A stretch of DNA of 64,000 nt from Sphaerotilus uruguayifluvii (GCF_013294065.1 NZ_JABSNM010000003.1:159351-223350), one strand, 5' to 3'. Shown: positions 31,419 to 41,745, counted from the stretch's first letter. The notes: a model not told the origin generated them from the letters alone. Numbers and translations: made by a program.

Positions 31419-32222
31419 GTGAGTTCGAGCCCTGATCACCAACCCGACGAGCTCGCCGGGACCGAGGCGCCCTTCGTCAGCCACCTGATCGAGCTGCGCG
31501 ACCGCCTGCTGCACGCCATCTACGGCGTCGCGGCGATCTTCGCGCTGCTGTGCTTCTATCCCGGCCCGTCGCATGTCTACGACCTGCTGGCGATGCCGCT
31601 GGTGAAGTCGCTGCCCGAAGGCTCGAAGATGATCGCCGTCGGCGTCGTCTCGCCCTTCCTGATCCCGATCAAGGTGACGCTGCTGGTGGCGCTCGGCGTG
31701 GCGCTGCCCTGGGTGCTGCACCAGGTCTGGGCCTTCGTCGCGCCCGGCCTGTACCGCCACGAGCGCCGGCTGGTGCTGCCGCTGGTGGCCAGCAGCACGA
31801 TCCTGTTCTACCTCGGCGTGGCCTTCTGCTACTTCTTCGTGTTCGGCCAGGCCTTCCCGGCGATCCAGAAGATGGCGCCGGCCTCGGTGGCCGTCAGCCC
31901 GGACATCGAGGCCTACCTCGACTTCGTGCTGACGATGTTCATCGCCTTCGGCGTGGCCTTCGAGGTGCCGGTGGCGGTGGTCGTGCTGACCCGCCTGGGC
32001 ATCGTCGAGGTGGCACAGCTGCGCGAGTTCCGCCGCTACTTCTGGGTCGCCGCCGCGGCGGTGGCGGGCATGGTCACGCCGCCGGACGCGGTGTCGATGA
32101 TCGCGCTGCTGATCCCGATGGGCATGCTCTACGAGGTCGGCATCTGGGCCTCGGGCTTCTTCATGACGTACTCGGCCGCCCCGGACGAGGACGGCGGCTC
32201 CTCCGGCAGGACCGACGCCTGA
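31419..32222 (+). CDS. tatC: Twin-arginine translocase subunit TatC
   Basis: TatC is the six-helix receptor for twin-arginine signal peptides. The 267-residue protein contains the family blocks HLIELRDRLLHA, the FAVSPDIEAYLDFV-like periplasmic region, and RRYFWVAAAAVAGMVTPPD near the fifth helix. The start is GTG, the only suitable start before the conserved N-terminus. The stop lies 12 nt from the convergent degS-type gene. Confidence 0.96.
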   Translation: MSSSPDHQPDELAGTEAPFVSHLIELRDRLLHAIYGVAAIFALLCFYPGPSHVYDLLAMPLVKSLPEGSKMIAVGVVSPFLIPIKVTLLVALGVALPWVLHQVWAFVAPGLYRHERRLVLPLVASSTILFYLGVAFCYFFVFGQAFPAIQKMAPASVAVSPDIEAYLDFVLTMFIAFGVAFEVPVAVVVLTRLGIVEVAQLREFRRYFWVAAAAVAGMVTPPDAVSMIALLIPMGMLYEVGIWASGFFMTYSAAPDEDGGSSGRTDA

Positions 32223-32234
32223 GCGCCCCGCGCC

Positions 32235-33389
32235 TCACTGCCGGCGCTGCACCTTGGCCTTCGGTCGCTGCGCGACCTTGACGGTCAGGTCCAGCGTCTG
32301 CTCGCCGCGCTGCACCCGCACCACCGCCTGGGTCTGCGGCCGCAGCGAGGCCACCGCGTTGAGCAGCTGCGCGGTGTTGGCCACCTCGGTCTGGCCGACG
32401 CGCAGCACCACGTCGCCGGGCTGCATGCCCGCGGCGCTGGCCGGGCCGTCCTGCAGCACGCCGGTGATCAGCACGCCGTGATCGACGCGGAGCTGGAAGG
32501 ACTCGGCCATGTCCGGCGTCAGGTCGCTGGGCTGCACGCCGATCCAGCCGCGCGTGACGACGCCCTCGGAGATCAGGCCCTCCATCACCTGGCGCGCGGT
32601 CGTGACCGGAATGGCGAAGCCGATGCCCATGCTCCCGCCCGAGCGCGAGTAGATCGCGGTGTTGATGCCCAGCAGCTGGCCGCTGATGTCGACCAGCGCG
32701 CCGCCGGAGTTGCCGGGGTTGATCGCCGCGTCGGTCTGGATGAAGTTCTCGAAGGTGTTGAGCCCGAGCCCGGTGCGGCCGACCGCGCTGACGATGCCCG
32801 AGGTCACCGTCTGGCCGACGTTGAACGGGTTGCCGATCGCCAGCACGATGTCGCCGACCTGCAGCGCGTCGGCGTCGCCGAAGGTGATCGCCGGCAGGCC
32901 GGCCAGCGGCACCTTCAGCACCGCCAGGTCGCTGTCCGGATCGGTGCCGACGACCTTGGCCGCGACGCGGCGGCCGTCGGCCAGGCCGATCTCGATCTGG
33001 CCGGCGCTCTCGACCACATGGTTGTTCGTCAGCAGGTAGCCGTCGGCCGAGACGATGACGGCCGAGCCGCTGCCCGCGCCCCCGCCGCCCTCCTGGTCGC
33101 CGAAGTAGCGGCGCAGGTCGTTGCCCGCACGCGCGCCCTCGCCGTCGGACGCCGCCGACACCATCACGCTGACCACCGACGGCGAGGCCCGGCGCGCCGC
33201 CGGCGCGTAGCTGCCCGGCGTGCCCGAGGCGGAGGCCAGCGGCAGCGGCGCCGCCTGCGTGATGCTGAACTGCACCGGAGCACTGCCCGGACGCCCGCCC
33301 AGCCACTGCGGCTTGAGCGTGGCCAGCACGAAGACGGCGGCCAGCGCCACCGTGACGGCCTGCGAGAATATGAGCCAGAGCCTGCGCAT
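32235..33389 (-). CDS. degS: Membrane-anchored trypsin-like serine protease with one PDZ domain (DegS type)
   Basis: This is an HtrA-family periplasmic protease; the single PDZ domain and uncleaved N-terminal anchor resemble DegS/AlgW, which triggers the RpoE envelope-stress response. The product is 384 residues from MRRLWLIFSQ, with an anchor helix at about 8-26, a protease domain with His124 (TNNHVVE), Asp154 (DSDLAVLK) and Ser228 (GNSGGAL), and a PDZ domain from about 290. The longer frame to 33464 would run past the divergent NIF3 start. DegQ-like house-cleaning activity cannot be excluded. Confidence 0.9.
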   Translation of the reverse strand: MRRLWLIFSQAVTVALAAVFVLATLKPQWLGGRPGSAPVQFSITQAAPLPLASASGTPGSYAPAARRASPSVVSVMVSAASDGEGARAGNDLRRYFGDQEGGGGAGSGSAVIVSADGYLLTNNHVVESAGQIEIGLADGRRVAAKVVGTDPDSDLAVLKVPLAGLPAITFGDADALQVGDIVLAIGNPFNVGQTVTSGIVSAVGRTGLGLNTFENFIQTDAAINPGNSGGALVDISGQLLGINTAIYSRSGGSMGIGFAIPVTTARQVMEGLISEGVVTRGWIGVQPSDLTPDMAESFQLRVDHGVLITGVLQDGPASAAGMQPGDVVLRVGQTEVANTAQLLNAVASLRPQTQAVVRVQRGEQTLDLTVKVAQRPKAKVQRRQ

Positions 33390-33405
33390 GAACGGACAAC
33401 CGGAG

Positions 33406-34200
33406 ATGGAAAGAGTGACTGAGGACCTGAGGACCGACGACGGCGGGGGCGCGGACCGCGACACGCTCGCAGGCTGGATGGACCGGCTGCTCGAGAGCGG
33501 ACGTTTTTCGGATTATGGTCCCAACGGCCTGCAGGTCGAGGGACGCGCGCGCGTGCGCCGCATCGTCAGCGGCGTGACCGCCAGCCTGGCGCTGATCGAG
33601 GCCGCCGCGGCCGACGGCGCCGACGCGATCGTCGTGCACCACGGCCTGTTCTGGCGCGGCCAGGACGGCCGGGTCACCGGCTGGATGAAGCGCCGGCTGG
33701 CGGCGCTGCTGGCGCACGACATCAGCCTCTACGCCTACCACCTGCCGCTGGACGCGCACCCGGAGGTCGGCAACAACGCCCGGCTCGGCGCCGAGCTGGG
33801 CCTGGCGGTCGAGGGCAGCTTCGGCGACAGGGCGCTCGGGCTGATCGGCGTGCCGGCCGACGGACCCTGCACGCTCGAGGCCCTGACGGCACGCGTGCAG
33901 GCCACGCTGGGCCGCGTGCCCGTCGTCGCGCCCGGCGACGGCCGGCCGGTGCGGCGGGTGGCCTGGTGCACCGGCGGCGCCCAGGGCTACTTCGAGGCGG
34001 CGATCGCCGCCGGCGCCGACGTCTACCTGACCGGCGAGATCTCCGAGCCGCAGGCGCACATCGCGCGCGAGACGGGCTGCGCCTTTCTCGCCTGCGGCCA
34101 CCACGCCACCGAGCGCTACGGCGCGCAGGCGCTGGGCGCGCGGCTCGCGGCCGAGTTCGGCCTGCAGCACCGCTTCATCGATCTGGACAACCCGGCCTGA
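33406..34200 (+). CDS. NIF3/YbgI-family dinuclear metal protein
   Basis: NIF3 proteins are widespread, with a dinuclear metal site; a role as GTP cyclohydrolase-like enzyme has been proposed and is unproven here. The 264-residue product carries the family blocks YGPNGLQVEG, IVVHHGLFW, YAYHLPLDAHPEVGNNA, YLTGEISEPQAH and GHHATERYG. Candidate starts are ATG 33388, ATG 33406 and GTG 33415; I chose 33406 by family length. The start lies within 20 nt of the divergent protease start, so its promoter must be inside the protease gene. Confidence 0.88.
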   Translation: MERVTEDLRTDDGGGADRDTLAGWMDRLLESGRFSDYGPNGLQVEGRARVRRIVSGVTASLALIEAAAADGADAIVVHHGLFWRGQDGRVTGWMKRRLAALLAHDISLYAYHLPLDAHPEVGNNARLGAELGLAVEGSFGDRALGLIGVPADGPCTLEALTARVQATLGRVPVVAPGDGRPVRRVAWCTGGAQGYFEAAIAAGADVYLTGEISEPQAHIARETGCAFLACGHHATERYGAQALGARLAAEFGLQHRFIDLDNPA

Positions 34201-34223
34201 TCTGGATCGGGCCGGATCGCCGC

Positions 34224-35060
34224 TCAGGCGGCCTGCAGCGCCTGGTTGAGCCGCTCGGCCTGCGGGCCGAAGGCGTAGCCGTCCATCGCCAGCACGCCGG
34301 CGTCGACGCTGTCGTGGATGCGCACGCCGGCGGTGTCGCCCCCGGCGCCGGCCGCGACATAGAACGGCAGCCAGTGCTCGTCGGTCGGGTGCTGCTGCGC
34401 GGCCGAGGGCGCCTGGCGGCGGTAGTCGAACAGCGCCGGCCAGTCGCGCGCGGCCGCGCGGTCGCGCACCCAGCCCTGGAAGGCGGCGACATCGGGCGCG
34501 GTGCCCTCGGTCTGGCCGCGCAGGCCGAAGAAGCGGTGCAGGTTGTGCGTCATCGCGCCGCTGCCGATCACCAGCACGCCCTCGGCGGCCAGCGGCGCCA
34601 GCGCCGCGCCGACTGCCCACTGCTGCGCCGGCGAGGCCGTCGGCACCAGCGTCAGCGGCACCACCGGCACCTCGGCGCCCGGCCAGGCGCGCTTCATCAC
34701 CGTCCAGATGCCGTGGTCGAGCCCGTCGGCCTCGACCGCCGGCGCGGCGATGCTGGCCTCGGTCAGCAGGCGCGAGGCCTGGCGCGCCAGCGCCGGATCG
34801 CCGGCGACGTCGTAGCGCTGCTCGTACAGCGCCGCGGGAAAGCCGCCGAAGTCGTGGATCGCCTCGTGGCGCGCGCCGGCCAGCACGAAGGGCTGGCGGG
34901 TCGACGAGTGCGGCGAGACCACCAGCGCCGCGCGCGGCCGGCCGAAGGTGCGCTCGATGACCGGGCCGAGCCGGTCGAGAAAGCGCGCCGCCGGCGAGTC
35001 TTCGATCGCGATCATCGGCGAGCCGTGGGACAGGTAGAGGGTGGGCAGCGGGGTGTTCAT
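34224..35060 (-). CDS. DODA-type extradiol ring-cleavage dioxygenase (LigB/YgiD family)
   Basis: The 278-residue protein belongs to the class III extradiol dioxygenase family that includes DOPA 4,5-dioxygenases and E. coli YgiD; the physiological substrate is unknown. Probable metal-binding or catalytic histidines are in LSHGSPM, VSPHSS, GLDHGIW and DEHWLPFYV. The ATG at 35060 begins the conserved MNTPLPTLYLSHGSP; the frame upstream is a shadow. It converges on the NIF3 gene with a 23-nt gap. Confidence 0.88.
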   Translation of the reverse strand: MNTPLPTLYLSHGSPMIAIEDSPAARFLDRLGPVIERTFGRPRAALVVSPHSSTRQPFVLAGARHEAIHDFGGFPAALYEQRYDVAGDPALARQASRLLTEASIAAPAVEADGLDHGIWTVMKRAWPGAEVPVVPLTLVPTASPAQQWAVGAALAPLAAEGVLVIGSGAMTHNLHRFFGLRGQTEGTAPDVAAFQGWVRDRAAARDWPALFDYRRQAPSAAQQHPTDEHWLPFYVAAGAGGDTAGVRIHDSVDAGVLAMDGYAFGPQAERLNQALQAA

Positions 35061-35144
35061 GGTGGATCCATTGAAGCACCTCGGCCGCCCTGGCGCGTTC
35101 TGCGACTTTGCATGCTGCGTTCTGAAGCGCCGACGGCGCTGGTG

Positions 35145-35150
35145 TATGGT
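35145..35150 (+). promoter_or_regulatory. Candidate -10 element 8 nt before the FtsX-type permease gene
   Basis: TATGGT is followed by CGGGCGCC and the ATG, with no Shine-Dalgarno sequence. The spacing equals that before hisI and would give a nearly leaderless transcript. Confidence 0.35.
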
Positions 35151-35158
35151 CGGGCGCC

Positions 35159-37744
35159 ATGAGCGCCACTGCCCTGCCCGCCCGCCCCGGGACCGCCCCG
35201 CCGCCCCGCCCGCCCTCGGTGCTGACGCTGGCCTGGCGCCAGCTGCGGCGCGACCTGCGCGCCGGCGAGCTGCGGCTGATGCTGGTGGCGGTGGCGCTGG
35301 CGGTGGCGGCGATCTGCGCGGTCGGCTTCTTCGCCGACCGGCTCGCCGCCGGCCTGGCACGCGACGCGCAGACGCTGCTCGGCGGCGACGCGGTCATCGC
35401 CAGCGACCAGCCGCTGCCGGCCGAGTTCGGCCAGACCGCGCGGCGCATGGGACTGCGGGTGGCGCGCAGCGCGCGCTTTCCGAGCATGGCGCGCGCGCCC
35501 GACGCGCTGGGCGGCGCGACCCGGCTGGTCTCGGTCAAGGCGGTGTCGTCGGACTATCCGCTGCGCGGCCAGCTGCGCATCGCCCGGCGCGACGGCGAGG
35601 CCGGCCGAGCGGTCGTGCACGGCCCGGCCGCCGGCGAGACCTGGGTCGACGCGGCGGTGCTCGACGCGCTGGGGCTGAAGGTCGGCCAGACGCTGATGCT
35701 GGGCGACGCCGGGCTGCGCATCGGCGCGGTGCTGCTGGCCGAGCCGGACCGCGACGCCGGCTTCATGAGCTTCGCGCCGCGGGTGATGCTGGCCGAGGCC
35801 GACCTGGAGGCCACCGGCCTGATCCAGCCCGCCAGCCGGGTGAGCTGGAGGCTGGCGGTCGCCGCGCCGGCCGGCGAGCGCCGCCAGACCGCCGTGCGCG
35901 GCTTCGTCGCCTGGGCCGAGGAGCGCATCGCCGCCACGCGCCAGCGCGGCGCGCGCATCGAGTCGCTCGACAACGCGCGCCCGGAAATGCGCGAGGCGCT
36001 GGACCGCGCCGGCCGCTTCCTGCAGCTGGTGGCGGTGCTGGCGGCGCTGCTGGCGGCGGTGGCGGTGGGCATCGCCGCGCGCGGCTTCGCCGCCCGGCAT
36101 CTGGACGCCTGCGCGATGCTGCGGGTGCTGGGCCTGTCGCAGCGGCGCATCGCCTCGGTCTACGGGCTGGAGCTGCTGCTCGTCGGCCTGGCGGCCAGCC
36201 TGATCGGCGTGCTGGGCGGCCTGGCGGTGCATGAGGTCTTCGTGCGGCTGCTCGCCGGCCTGGTCGAGGCCGACCTGCCGCCGCCCGGCGCCGGACCCGG
36301 CCTGTTCGGGCTGTCGGTCGGCATGGTGCTGCTGGCCGCCTTCGGCCTGCCGCCGGTGCTGCAGCTGGCGCAGGTGCCGCCGCTGCGGGTGATGCGCCGC
36401 GACCTGGGCGGACTGAAGCCCGCCTCGGTCGGCGTGCTCGGCACCGGGCTGGCCGGCTACGCGGCGCTGCTGGTGCTCGCCGGCGGCGACCTGAAGCTCG
36501 GAGGCATCGCCGTCGGCGGCTTCGCCGCGGCCTGGGCGGTGTTCGCCGCCGCCGCCTGGCTGGCGGTGCGGCTGCTGCGCCGGCTGGTGCCCGACACCGG
36601 CGCGCCGCGCTGGCTGGCGCTGGCGACGCGACAGATCGCCGCGCGGCCGGCGCTGGCGGTGCTGCAGGTGAGCGCGCTGGCGATCGGGCTGATGGCGCTG
36701 ACCGTCCTGGTGCTGCTGCGCACCGATCTGGTCGACAGCTGGCGTGCCGCCACCCCGGCCGATGCGCCCGACCGCTTCGTCATCAACATCCTGCCCGAGC
36801 AGGCCGACGACTTCCGCCGCACGCTCGCCGAGAGCGGCGTGCGCGCCTACGACTGGTACCCGATGATCCGCGGCCGGCTGACCGCGATCAACGGCCGCGA
36901 GGTCACGCCGCAGCAGTACGCCGACGGCCGGGCGCAGCGCCTGGTCGAGCGCGAGTTCAACCTCAGCCATGACGCGCGGCTGCCCGGCCACAACCGCCTG
37001 GTGGCGGGACGCTGGCAGCCCGACGAGGCCGACGGCCTGAGCGTCGAGGAAGGCCTGGCGCGCACGCTCGGCCTGAAGCTCGGCGACCGCCTGCGCTTCG
37101 ACGTCGCCGGCACCGCGGTCGAGGCCCGCATCACCAGCCTGCGCCAGGTCGACTGGGGCTCGATGCGGGTGAACTTCTTCGTGATGTTCCCGCGCGCGGC
37201 GATGCCGGAGCTGCCGGCGACCTACATCTCGGCGCTGCGCGCGCCGGCCACGCCGGGCTTCGACGCACGGCTGGCGCGCGACTTTCCCAGCATCACGTCG
37301 GTCGACGTGTCGGTGCAGATCGCGCAGGTGCAGAAGGTGCTGGGCCAGGTGATCCGCGCGGTCGAGTTCCTGTTCGGCTTCACGCTGGCGGCCGGGCTGC
37401 TGGTGCTGTTCGCCGCGGTCAGCGCGACGCGCGAGTCGCGGGCGCGCGAGTTCGCGCTGCTGCGCGCGATGGGGGCGGGCTCGGCGCTGCTGCGCCGGGT
37501 GCAGCGCGCCGAGCTGCTCGGCGTCGGCGCGCTGGCGGGGCTGCTGGCCGCGCTGGCGGCGGCGATCGTCGCGGCGCTGCTGGCGCGGCAGGTCTTCGGC
37601 TTCGACTGGCGCCCGTCGCCGTGGGTGCCGCTGGCGGGCACGGCCGCCGGCGCGGCGCTGGCACTGCTGGCAGGCTGGTGGGGCCTGCGCGATGTGCTGC
37701 GCCGCCCGGTCAGCGAGACACTGAGGCGGGCGGCGCAGGACTGA
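35159..37744 (+). CDS. Large FtsX-type ABC transporter permease (YbbP-like)
   Basis: The 861-residue inner-membrane protein belongs to the MacB/FtsX permease family and most resembles YbbP, which pairs with the ATPase YbbA. It has an N-terminal membrane helix (about 30-52), a large periplasmic domain, three membrane helices at about 280-405, a second set near 425-510, another periplasmic domain, and three C-terminal helices (740-850); this is two tandem FtsX modules. No ATPase gene is next to it, so its partner must be elsewhere. It converges on the MCP gene with a 15-nt gap. Confidence 0.88.
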   Translation: MSATALPARPGTAPPPRPPSVLTLAWRQLRRDLRAGELRLMLVAVALAVAAICAVGFFADRLAAGLARDAQTLLGGDAVIASDQPLPAEFGQTARRMGLRVARSARFPSMARAPDALGGATRLVSVKAVSSDYPLRGQLRIARRDGEAGRAVVHGPAAGETWVDAAVLDALGLKVGQTLMLGDAGLRIGAVLLAEPDRDAGFMSFAPRVMLAEADLEATGLIQPASRVSWRLAVAAPAGERRQTAVRGFVAWAEERIAATRQRGARIESLDNARPEMREALDRAGRFLQLVAVLAALLAAVAVGIAARGFAARHLDACAMLRVLGLSQRRIASVYGLELLLVGLAASLIGVLGGLAVHEVFVRLLAGLVEADLPPPGAGPGLFGLSVGMVLLAAFGLPPVLQLAQVPPLRVMRRDLGGLKPASVGVLGTGLAGYAALLVLAGGDLKLGGIAVGGFAAAWAVFAAAAWLAVRLLRRLVPDTGAPRWLALATRQIAARPALAVLQVSALAIGLMALTVLVLLRTDLVDSWRAATPADAPDRFVINILPEQADDFRRTLAESGVRAYDWYPMIRGRLTAINGREVTPQQYADGRAQRLVEREFNLSHDARLPGHNRLVAGRWQPDEADGLSVEEGLARTLGLKLGDRLRFDVAGTAVEARITSLRQVDWGSMRVNFFVMFPRAAMPELPATYISALRAPATPGFDARLARDFPSITSVDVSVQIAQVQKVLGQVIRAVEFLFGFTLAAGLLVLFAAVSATRESRAREFALLRAMGAGSALLRRVQRAELLGVGALAGLLAALAAAIVAALLARQVFGFDWRPSPWVPLAGTAAGAALALLAGWWGLRDVLRRPVSETLRRAAQD

Positions 37745-37759
37745 CGGCGGCAGAGCGCG

Positions 37760-39073
37760 TCAGAACGATTCCCACTGCTCGGTCGAGACATTCTCGGCCA
37801 CCGGCGCGGGGGCCGGCGACGGCGAGCGCGTCGACTCGGCCGGAGCCGGGGCCTTGGCGACCGGACGGGGCGCGGGGGCCGGCACAGGCTTCGGCGCGGC
37901 CGGCTTCGGGGCCGCGGCCGCTGCGCTGCCGGAAGACGCCTTGCGCACCGCCGCGCGGGTCGGGCCGGCCAGGCTGGCGCCCGAGCCGACCTGGAAGCTC
38001 TTGATGCCGGAGGCCAGCGCGGCGGCCTGGGTGCGCAGGCTGTCGGCGGCGGCAGCGCTCTCCTCGACCAGCGCGGCGTTCTGCTGCGTCATCTGGTCGA
38101 GCTGGCTGACCGCGGCGCTGACGCGGCCGAGCTCGGTGCTCTGCTCGCTGGTCGAGGCGGTGATCTCGCTGATCAGGTCGCTGACGCGCTGCACGCCGCC
38201 GACGATGTCGTTCATCGCGCGGCCCGCGTCATGGACCAGGTGCGTGCCGGCACCGACCTTGTCGACGCTGGCGCTGATCAGCGCCTTGATCTCCTTGGCC
38301 GCATGCGCGCTGCGCTGCGCGAGGTTGCGCACCTCGCCGGCGACGACCGCGAAGCCGCGGCCCTGCTCGCCGGCCCGTGCGGCCTCGACCGCCGCGTTCA
38401 GCGCCAGGATGTTGGTCTGGAAGGCGATGCCGTCGATCACGCCGATGATCTCGGCGATCTTGCGGCTGGAGGCGCTGATCTCCTCCATGTTGCTGACGAC
38501 CTGGGTCATCACGTCGCCGCCGCGCTGCGCCGCACCGGAGGCCTGGTTGGCCAGGTCGTTGGCGAGCTGGGCGGAGTCGGCGGTCTGGCGCACCGTCTCG
38601 GTGAGCTGCTCCATCGAGCTGGCGGTCTGCTGCAGCGAGCCGGCGGTCTGCTCGGTGCGCATCGACAGCTCCTGGTTGCCGGCGGCGATCTGGGTGCTGG
38701 CGGTGCCGACCGCCTCGGTGGAGTCGCGGATGCGGCTGACGATGGCGCCCACCGCGTCCTGCATGCTCAGCAGCGCGCGCAGCAGCTGCGCGGCCTCGTC
38801 GTCGCCGCGCACCTGCAGGCGGGTTCCGAGGTCGCCCTGGGTGATCGCGTCGGCGAGCTGGCGTGCGCGCGCGATCGGCGCGACGATCGACGCCGAGTTG
38901 ATCAGCGTCAGCGGCACGACCACCGCCAGCATCGCGGCCATCGTGCCGAGGATCACCAGCCGGTCCGCCTCGGCCCAGACCATCGCGCCGATCACGGCGA
39001 ACAGCCCGACCAGCATGGCCACCGCGGCGGCCATGCGCAGCCGGATGGTGAAATTCCAGAACAGGTCCTGCAT
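37760..39073 (-). CDS. Methyl-accepting chemotaxis protein without a periplasmic sensor domain
   Basis: The 437-residue transducer has two N-terminal membrane helices joined by only a short turn (about residues 12-58), a HAMP domain (about 60-115) and a signalling domain with the highly conserved hairpin tip [21 protein letters not shown]. The C-terminus has an Ala/Pro-rich linker and ends EQWESF, resembling the NWETF tether pentapeptide that recruits CheR and CheB. With no ligand domain it may sense membrane or cytoplasmic state, or act through a partner. It follows cheY and cheA on the same strand. Confidence 0.93.
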   Translation of the reverse strand: MQDLFWNFTIRLRMAAAVAMLVGLFAVIGAMVWAEADRLVILGTMAAMLAVVVPLTLINSASIVAPIARARQLADAITQGDLGTRLQVRGDDEAAQLLRALLSMQDAVGAIVSRIRDSTEAVGTASTQIAAGNQELSMRTEQTAGSLQQTASSMEQLTETVRQTADSAQLANDLANQASGAAQRGGDVMTQVVSNMEEISASSRKIAEIIGVIDGIAFQTNILALNAAVEAARAGEQGRGFAVVAGEVRNLAQRSAHAAKEIKALISASVDKVGAGTHLVHDAGRAMNDIVGGVQRVSDLISEITASTSEQSTELGRVSAAVSQLDQMTQQNAALVEESAAAADSLRTQAAALASGIKSFQVGSGASLAGPTRAAVRKASSGSAAAAAPKPAAPKPVPAPAPRPVAKAPAPAESTRSPSPAPAPVAENVSTEQWESF

Positions 39074-39119
39074 CGCTTGTCCTTCCTGACGTGCTGCGTG
39101 CGTTGGGGTGGCGACGGCC

Positions 39120-41216
39120 TCAGCGGGCCTGCACCAGCGTGGCGATGTCGAGGATCAGCGCGACCCGGCCGTTGCCGAGGATCGTCGCGCCCGAGACATG
39201 CGGGATGCGCTTGTAGTGGGTCTCGAGGTTCTTCACCACGACCTGCTGCTGGCCGATCAGCTCGTCGACGATCAGCGCCGCGCGCGAGCCTTCCGACTCG
39301 ACGATGACCATGATCGGCTGGGCCGCCGGCTCGTCGCGCCAGACGCCGAAGTGCCCGGCCAGGTCGACCACCGGCAGGTATTCCTCGCGCACCTTGGCGA
39401 CGCGGTTGTTGTTGCCCAGCGAGCGGATGCGGTCCGGCCCGATCAGGTCGCTCTCGACCACCGAGCCCAGCGGCAGGATGTAGACCTCGTCGCCGACGGC
39501 CACGCTCATGCCGTCCATGATCGCCAGCGTCAGCGGCAGGCGCACCTTCACGCTCATGCCGCAGCCCGGCGCCGACTCGATGTCGACCCGCCCGCCCAGG
39601 CCGAGAATGTTCTTCTTCACCACGTCCATGCCGACGCCGCGGCCGGACACGTCGGTGACCTGCTCGGCGGTCGAGAAGCCCGGCTCGAAGATCAGGTTCC
39701 AGACCTGGGCGTCCGTCATCGAGTCGGAGGCCTGCAGGCCGCGCTCGAGCGCCTTGGAGATCAGCTTCTCGCGCGACAGGCCCTTGCCGTCGTCGCGCAC
39801 CTCGATCACCACCGAGCCGCCCTGGTGCCAGGCCGACAGCGTGATCGTGCCCACCGCCGGCTTGCCGGCCTGCACCCGCGCCTGCGGCAGCTCGATGCCG
39901 TGGTCGCAGGAGTTGCGCACCAGGTGGGTCAGCGGATCGGTGATCTTCTCGATCAGGCCCTTGTCCAGCTCGGTGGCCTCGCCGTGCGTGACCAGCTCGA
40001 CCTGCTTGCCCAGCTTGCCCGAGAGGTCGCGCAGCATGCGCGGGAAGCGGCTGAAGACCGCCGACATCGGAATCATGCGGATCGACATCACCGCGTCCTG
40101 CAGGTCGCGCGAGTTGCGCTCCATCAGGTTGATCGCGCTGACCAGCGACTGGTGCACCACCGGGTCGAGCGAGCGGCTGCCCTGGATCAGCATCGCCTGC
40201 GTGATGACCAGCTCGCCGACGAGGTTGATCAGCTGGTCGACCTTCTCGACCGAGACGCGCAGCGTCGCCGCATCCGGCGCGGCCGGCGCGCGGTTGCCGC
40301 CGCCGCCCTTGGCCGGCGCGGCCGGGGCCGCCGGTGCCGCCGAGGAGGCCGCCGGCGCCCCGCCGCCCGAGCCGGCCGGAGCGGCCGCCGCGGCCGCCAT
40401 GACGGCCGGCGCCGGTTCCGGCTCGAGGGCCGGCACGCCCGGATTGCCGTCGTAGAAGCCGAAGCCCGGGCCGGACTCCATCAGATGGACCAGCTTGCGG
40501 TCGACATGGAAGCTGAACAGGTCGAGCAGCTCGTTGTCGGTGCAGTTGGTGATGACGGTGAAGCGGCGCATGCCGTCGACCGGCTCGCCGAAGTCCAGCG
40601 GCTTCATCTCGCCGATGCCCGGGATCTCCTCGAAGAGCTCGTGCAGGTGGCTGGCGGTCTGCGGCAGCTCCAGCGGCCCGATGCGCACCTCCAGCTCGCG
40701 CGAGCCCGCCGGCTTCGGCGCGGGCGCCGGAGCGGCGCTGGCCGCCGGGGCCGGCGCCGCGGCCGCCTGCGCCGAGGCGCTGTCCAGGCTGGCGAGCTTG
40801 CGGATCTCCGCCACCAGCGGACCGGTCTCCGGCGCCTCGTCGGTCAGGCCCTGCTGGAAGGACAGCAGCCCCCACAGCGCGTCGCCGCCGCGCAGCAGCA
40901 CGTCGACCATCGGCGGCGTCGGCGACAGCTCGTGGCGACGCAGCCGGTCGAGCAGCGTCTCCATCTCGTGCGCCAGCGTGGCCACCGCGGTGAAGCCGAA
41001 GGTGGCCGCACCGCCCTTGATCGAGTGCGCGACGCGGAAGATCGCGTTGAGCGTCTCGTCGTCGACCGCGGCCGGATCGAGCGCGAGCAGCAGCTGCTCC
41101 ATGCTCTGAAGGTTCTCCGCCGCCTCCTCGAAGAAGGTCTGGTGGAACTGCTGCAGGTCGAGGCCGCCGTCGCTGGAACGCGAGGAGGCGGAGCCTTGGG
41201 AGAGTCGATCGGCCAT
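39120..41216 (-). CDS. cheA: Chemotaxis histidine kinase CheA
   Basis: CheA autophosphorylates and donates phosphate to CheY and CheB. The 698-residue protein shows P1 (HPt) with His64 in [13 protein letters not shown], a P2 region near 190-270, an Ala/Pro linker, the P3 dimerisation helices, a P4 ATPase with [12 protein letters not shown] (N box), RDDGKG and [13 protein letters not shown], and a C-terminal CheW-like P5. It lies 46 nt upstream of the MCP gene. No cheW, cheR, cheB or cheZ lies in the window. Confidence 0.95.
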   Translation of the reverse strand: MADRLSQGSASSRSSDGGLDLQQFHQTFFEEAAENLQSMEQLLLALDPAAVDDETLNAIFRVAHSIKGGAATFGFTAVATLAHEMETLLDRLRRHELSPTPPMVDVLLRGGDALWGLLSFQQGLTDEAPETGPLVAEIRKLASLDSASAQAAAAPAPAASAAPAPAPKPAGSRELEVRIGPLELPQTASHLHELFEEIPGIGEMKPLDFGEPVDGMRRFTVITNCTDNELLDLFSFHVDRKLVHLMESGPGFGFYDGNPGVPALEPEPAPAVMAAAAAAPAGSGGGAPAASSAAPAAPAAPAKGGGGNRAPAAPDAATLRVSVEKVDQLINLVGELVITQAMLIQGSRSLDPVVHQSLVSAINLMERNSRDLQDAVMSIRMIPMSAVFSRFPRMLRDLSGKLGKQVELVTHGEATELDKGLIEKITDPLTHLVRNSCDHGIELPQARVQAGKPAVGTITLSAWHQGGSVVIEVRDDGKGLSREKLISKALERGLQASDSMTDAQVWNLIFEPGFSTAEQVTDVSGRGVGMDVVKKNILGLGGRVDIESAPGCGMSVKVRLPLTLAIMDGMSVAVGDEVYILPLGSVVESDLIGPDRIRSLGNNNRVAKVREEYLPVVDLAGHFGVWRDEPAAQPIMVIVESEGSRAALIVDELIGQQQVVVKNLETHYKRIPHVSGATILGNGRVALILDIATLVQAR

Positions 41217-41382
41217 GGTGTCGGGGCTTCCTCGGTGAGCCGGGTCCGGCCGACCGGCGCGACCGCGCGGGGCGGGTCGCTCGGGTCCGGATCGGGCAGG
41301 ACGGAGAGATCGGGGAGATCGGCCCGCGCGGGGCCGTCGGGATCAGGGTCGGGGCGGGGTCAGGCGGCGCACCTGCCCCGGC
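41217..41382 (-). other. cheY-cheA spacer
   Basis: This 166-nt gap is the longest within the che cluster. It is G-rich on the plus strand with GATCGGG-type short repeats. I see no gene, promoter or terminator that can be supported. Confidence 0.5.
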
Positions 41383-41745
41383 TCAGCGGATGACCATGCG
41401 GATCACCTGCAGCAGCTTCATCGAGTCGAAGGGCTTGACCAGCCAGCCGGTCGCGCCGGCATCCTTGCCCGCGAGCTTCATGTCGTCACCGGACTCGGTC
41501 GTCAGGATCAGGATCGGCGTGGTCTTGTACTGGGAGGTCTCGCGCAGCTTTCGCGTCAGCGAGGTCCCGTCCATGCGGGGCATGTTCTGGTCGGTCAGCA
41601 CCAGATCGAAATGCTGGCGTCCCGCCTTCTCCCAGGCGTCGACTCCGTCGACCGCCTCGACGACCTGATAGCCGGCGCTCTTGAGCGTGAACTGGACCAT
41701 CTGGCGCATGGAAGGGGAATCGTCGACAGCGAGGATGGATGGCAT
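41383..41745 (-). CDS. cheY: Chemotaxis response regulator CheY
   Basis: This 120-residue single-domain receiver, when phosphorylated by CheA, binds the flagellar switch. The acidic pocket (LAVDDSPS), phospho-acceptor Asp52 (LVLTDQNMPRMDG), the Thr of LILTTESG and Lys in WLVKPFD are all present. The ATG at 41745 has a GGAGAG ribosome binding site and gives the usual length; the longer frame to 41817 is rejected. It is divergent from the hybrid sensor kinase gene. Confidence 0.94.
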   Translation of the reverse strand: MPSILAVDDSPSMRQMVQFTLKSAGYQVVEAVDGVDAWEKAGRQHFDLVLTDQNMPRMDGTSLTRKLRETSQYKTTPILILTTESGDDMKLAGKDAGATGWLVKPFDSMKLLQVIRMVIR

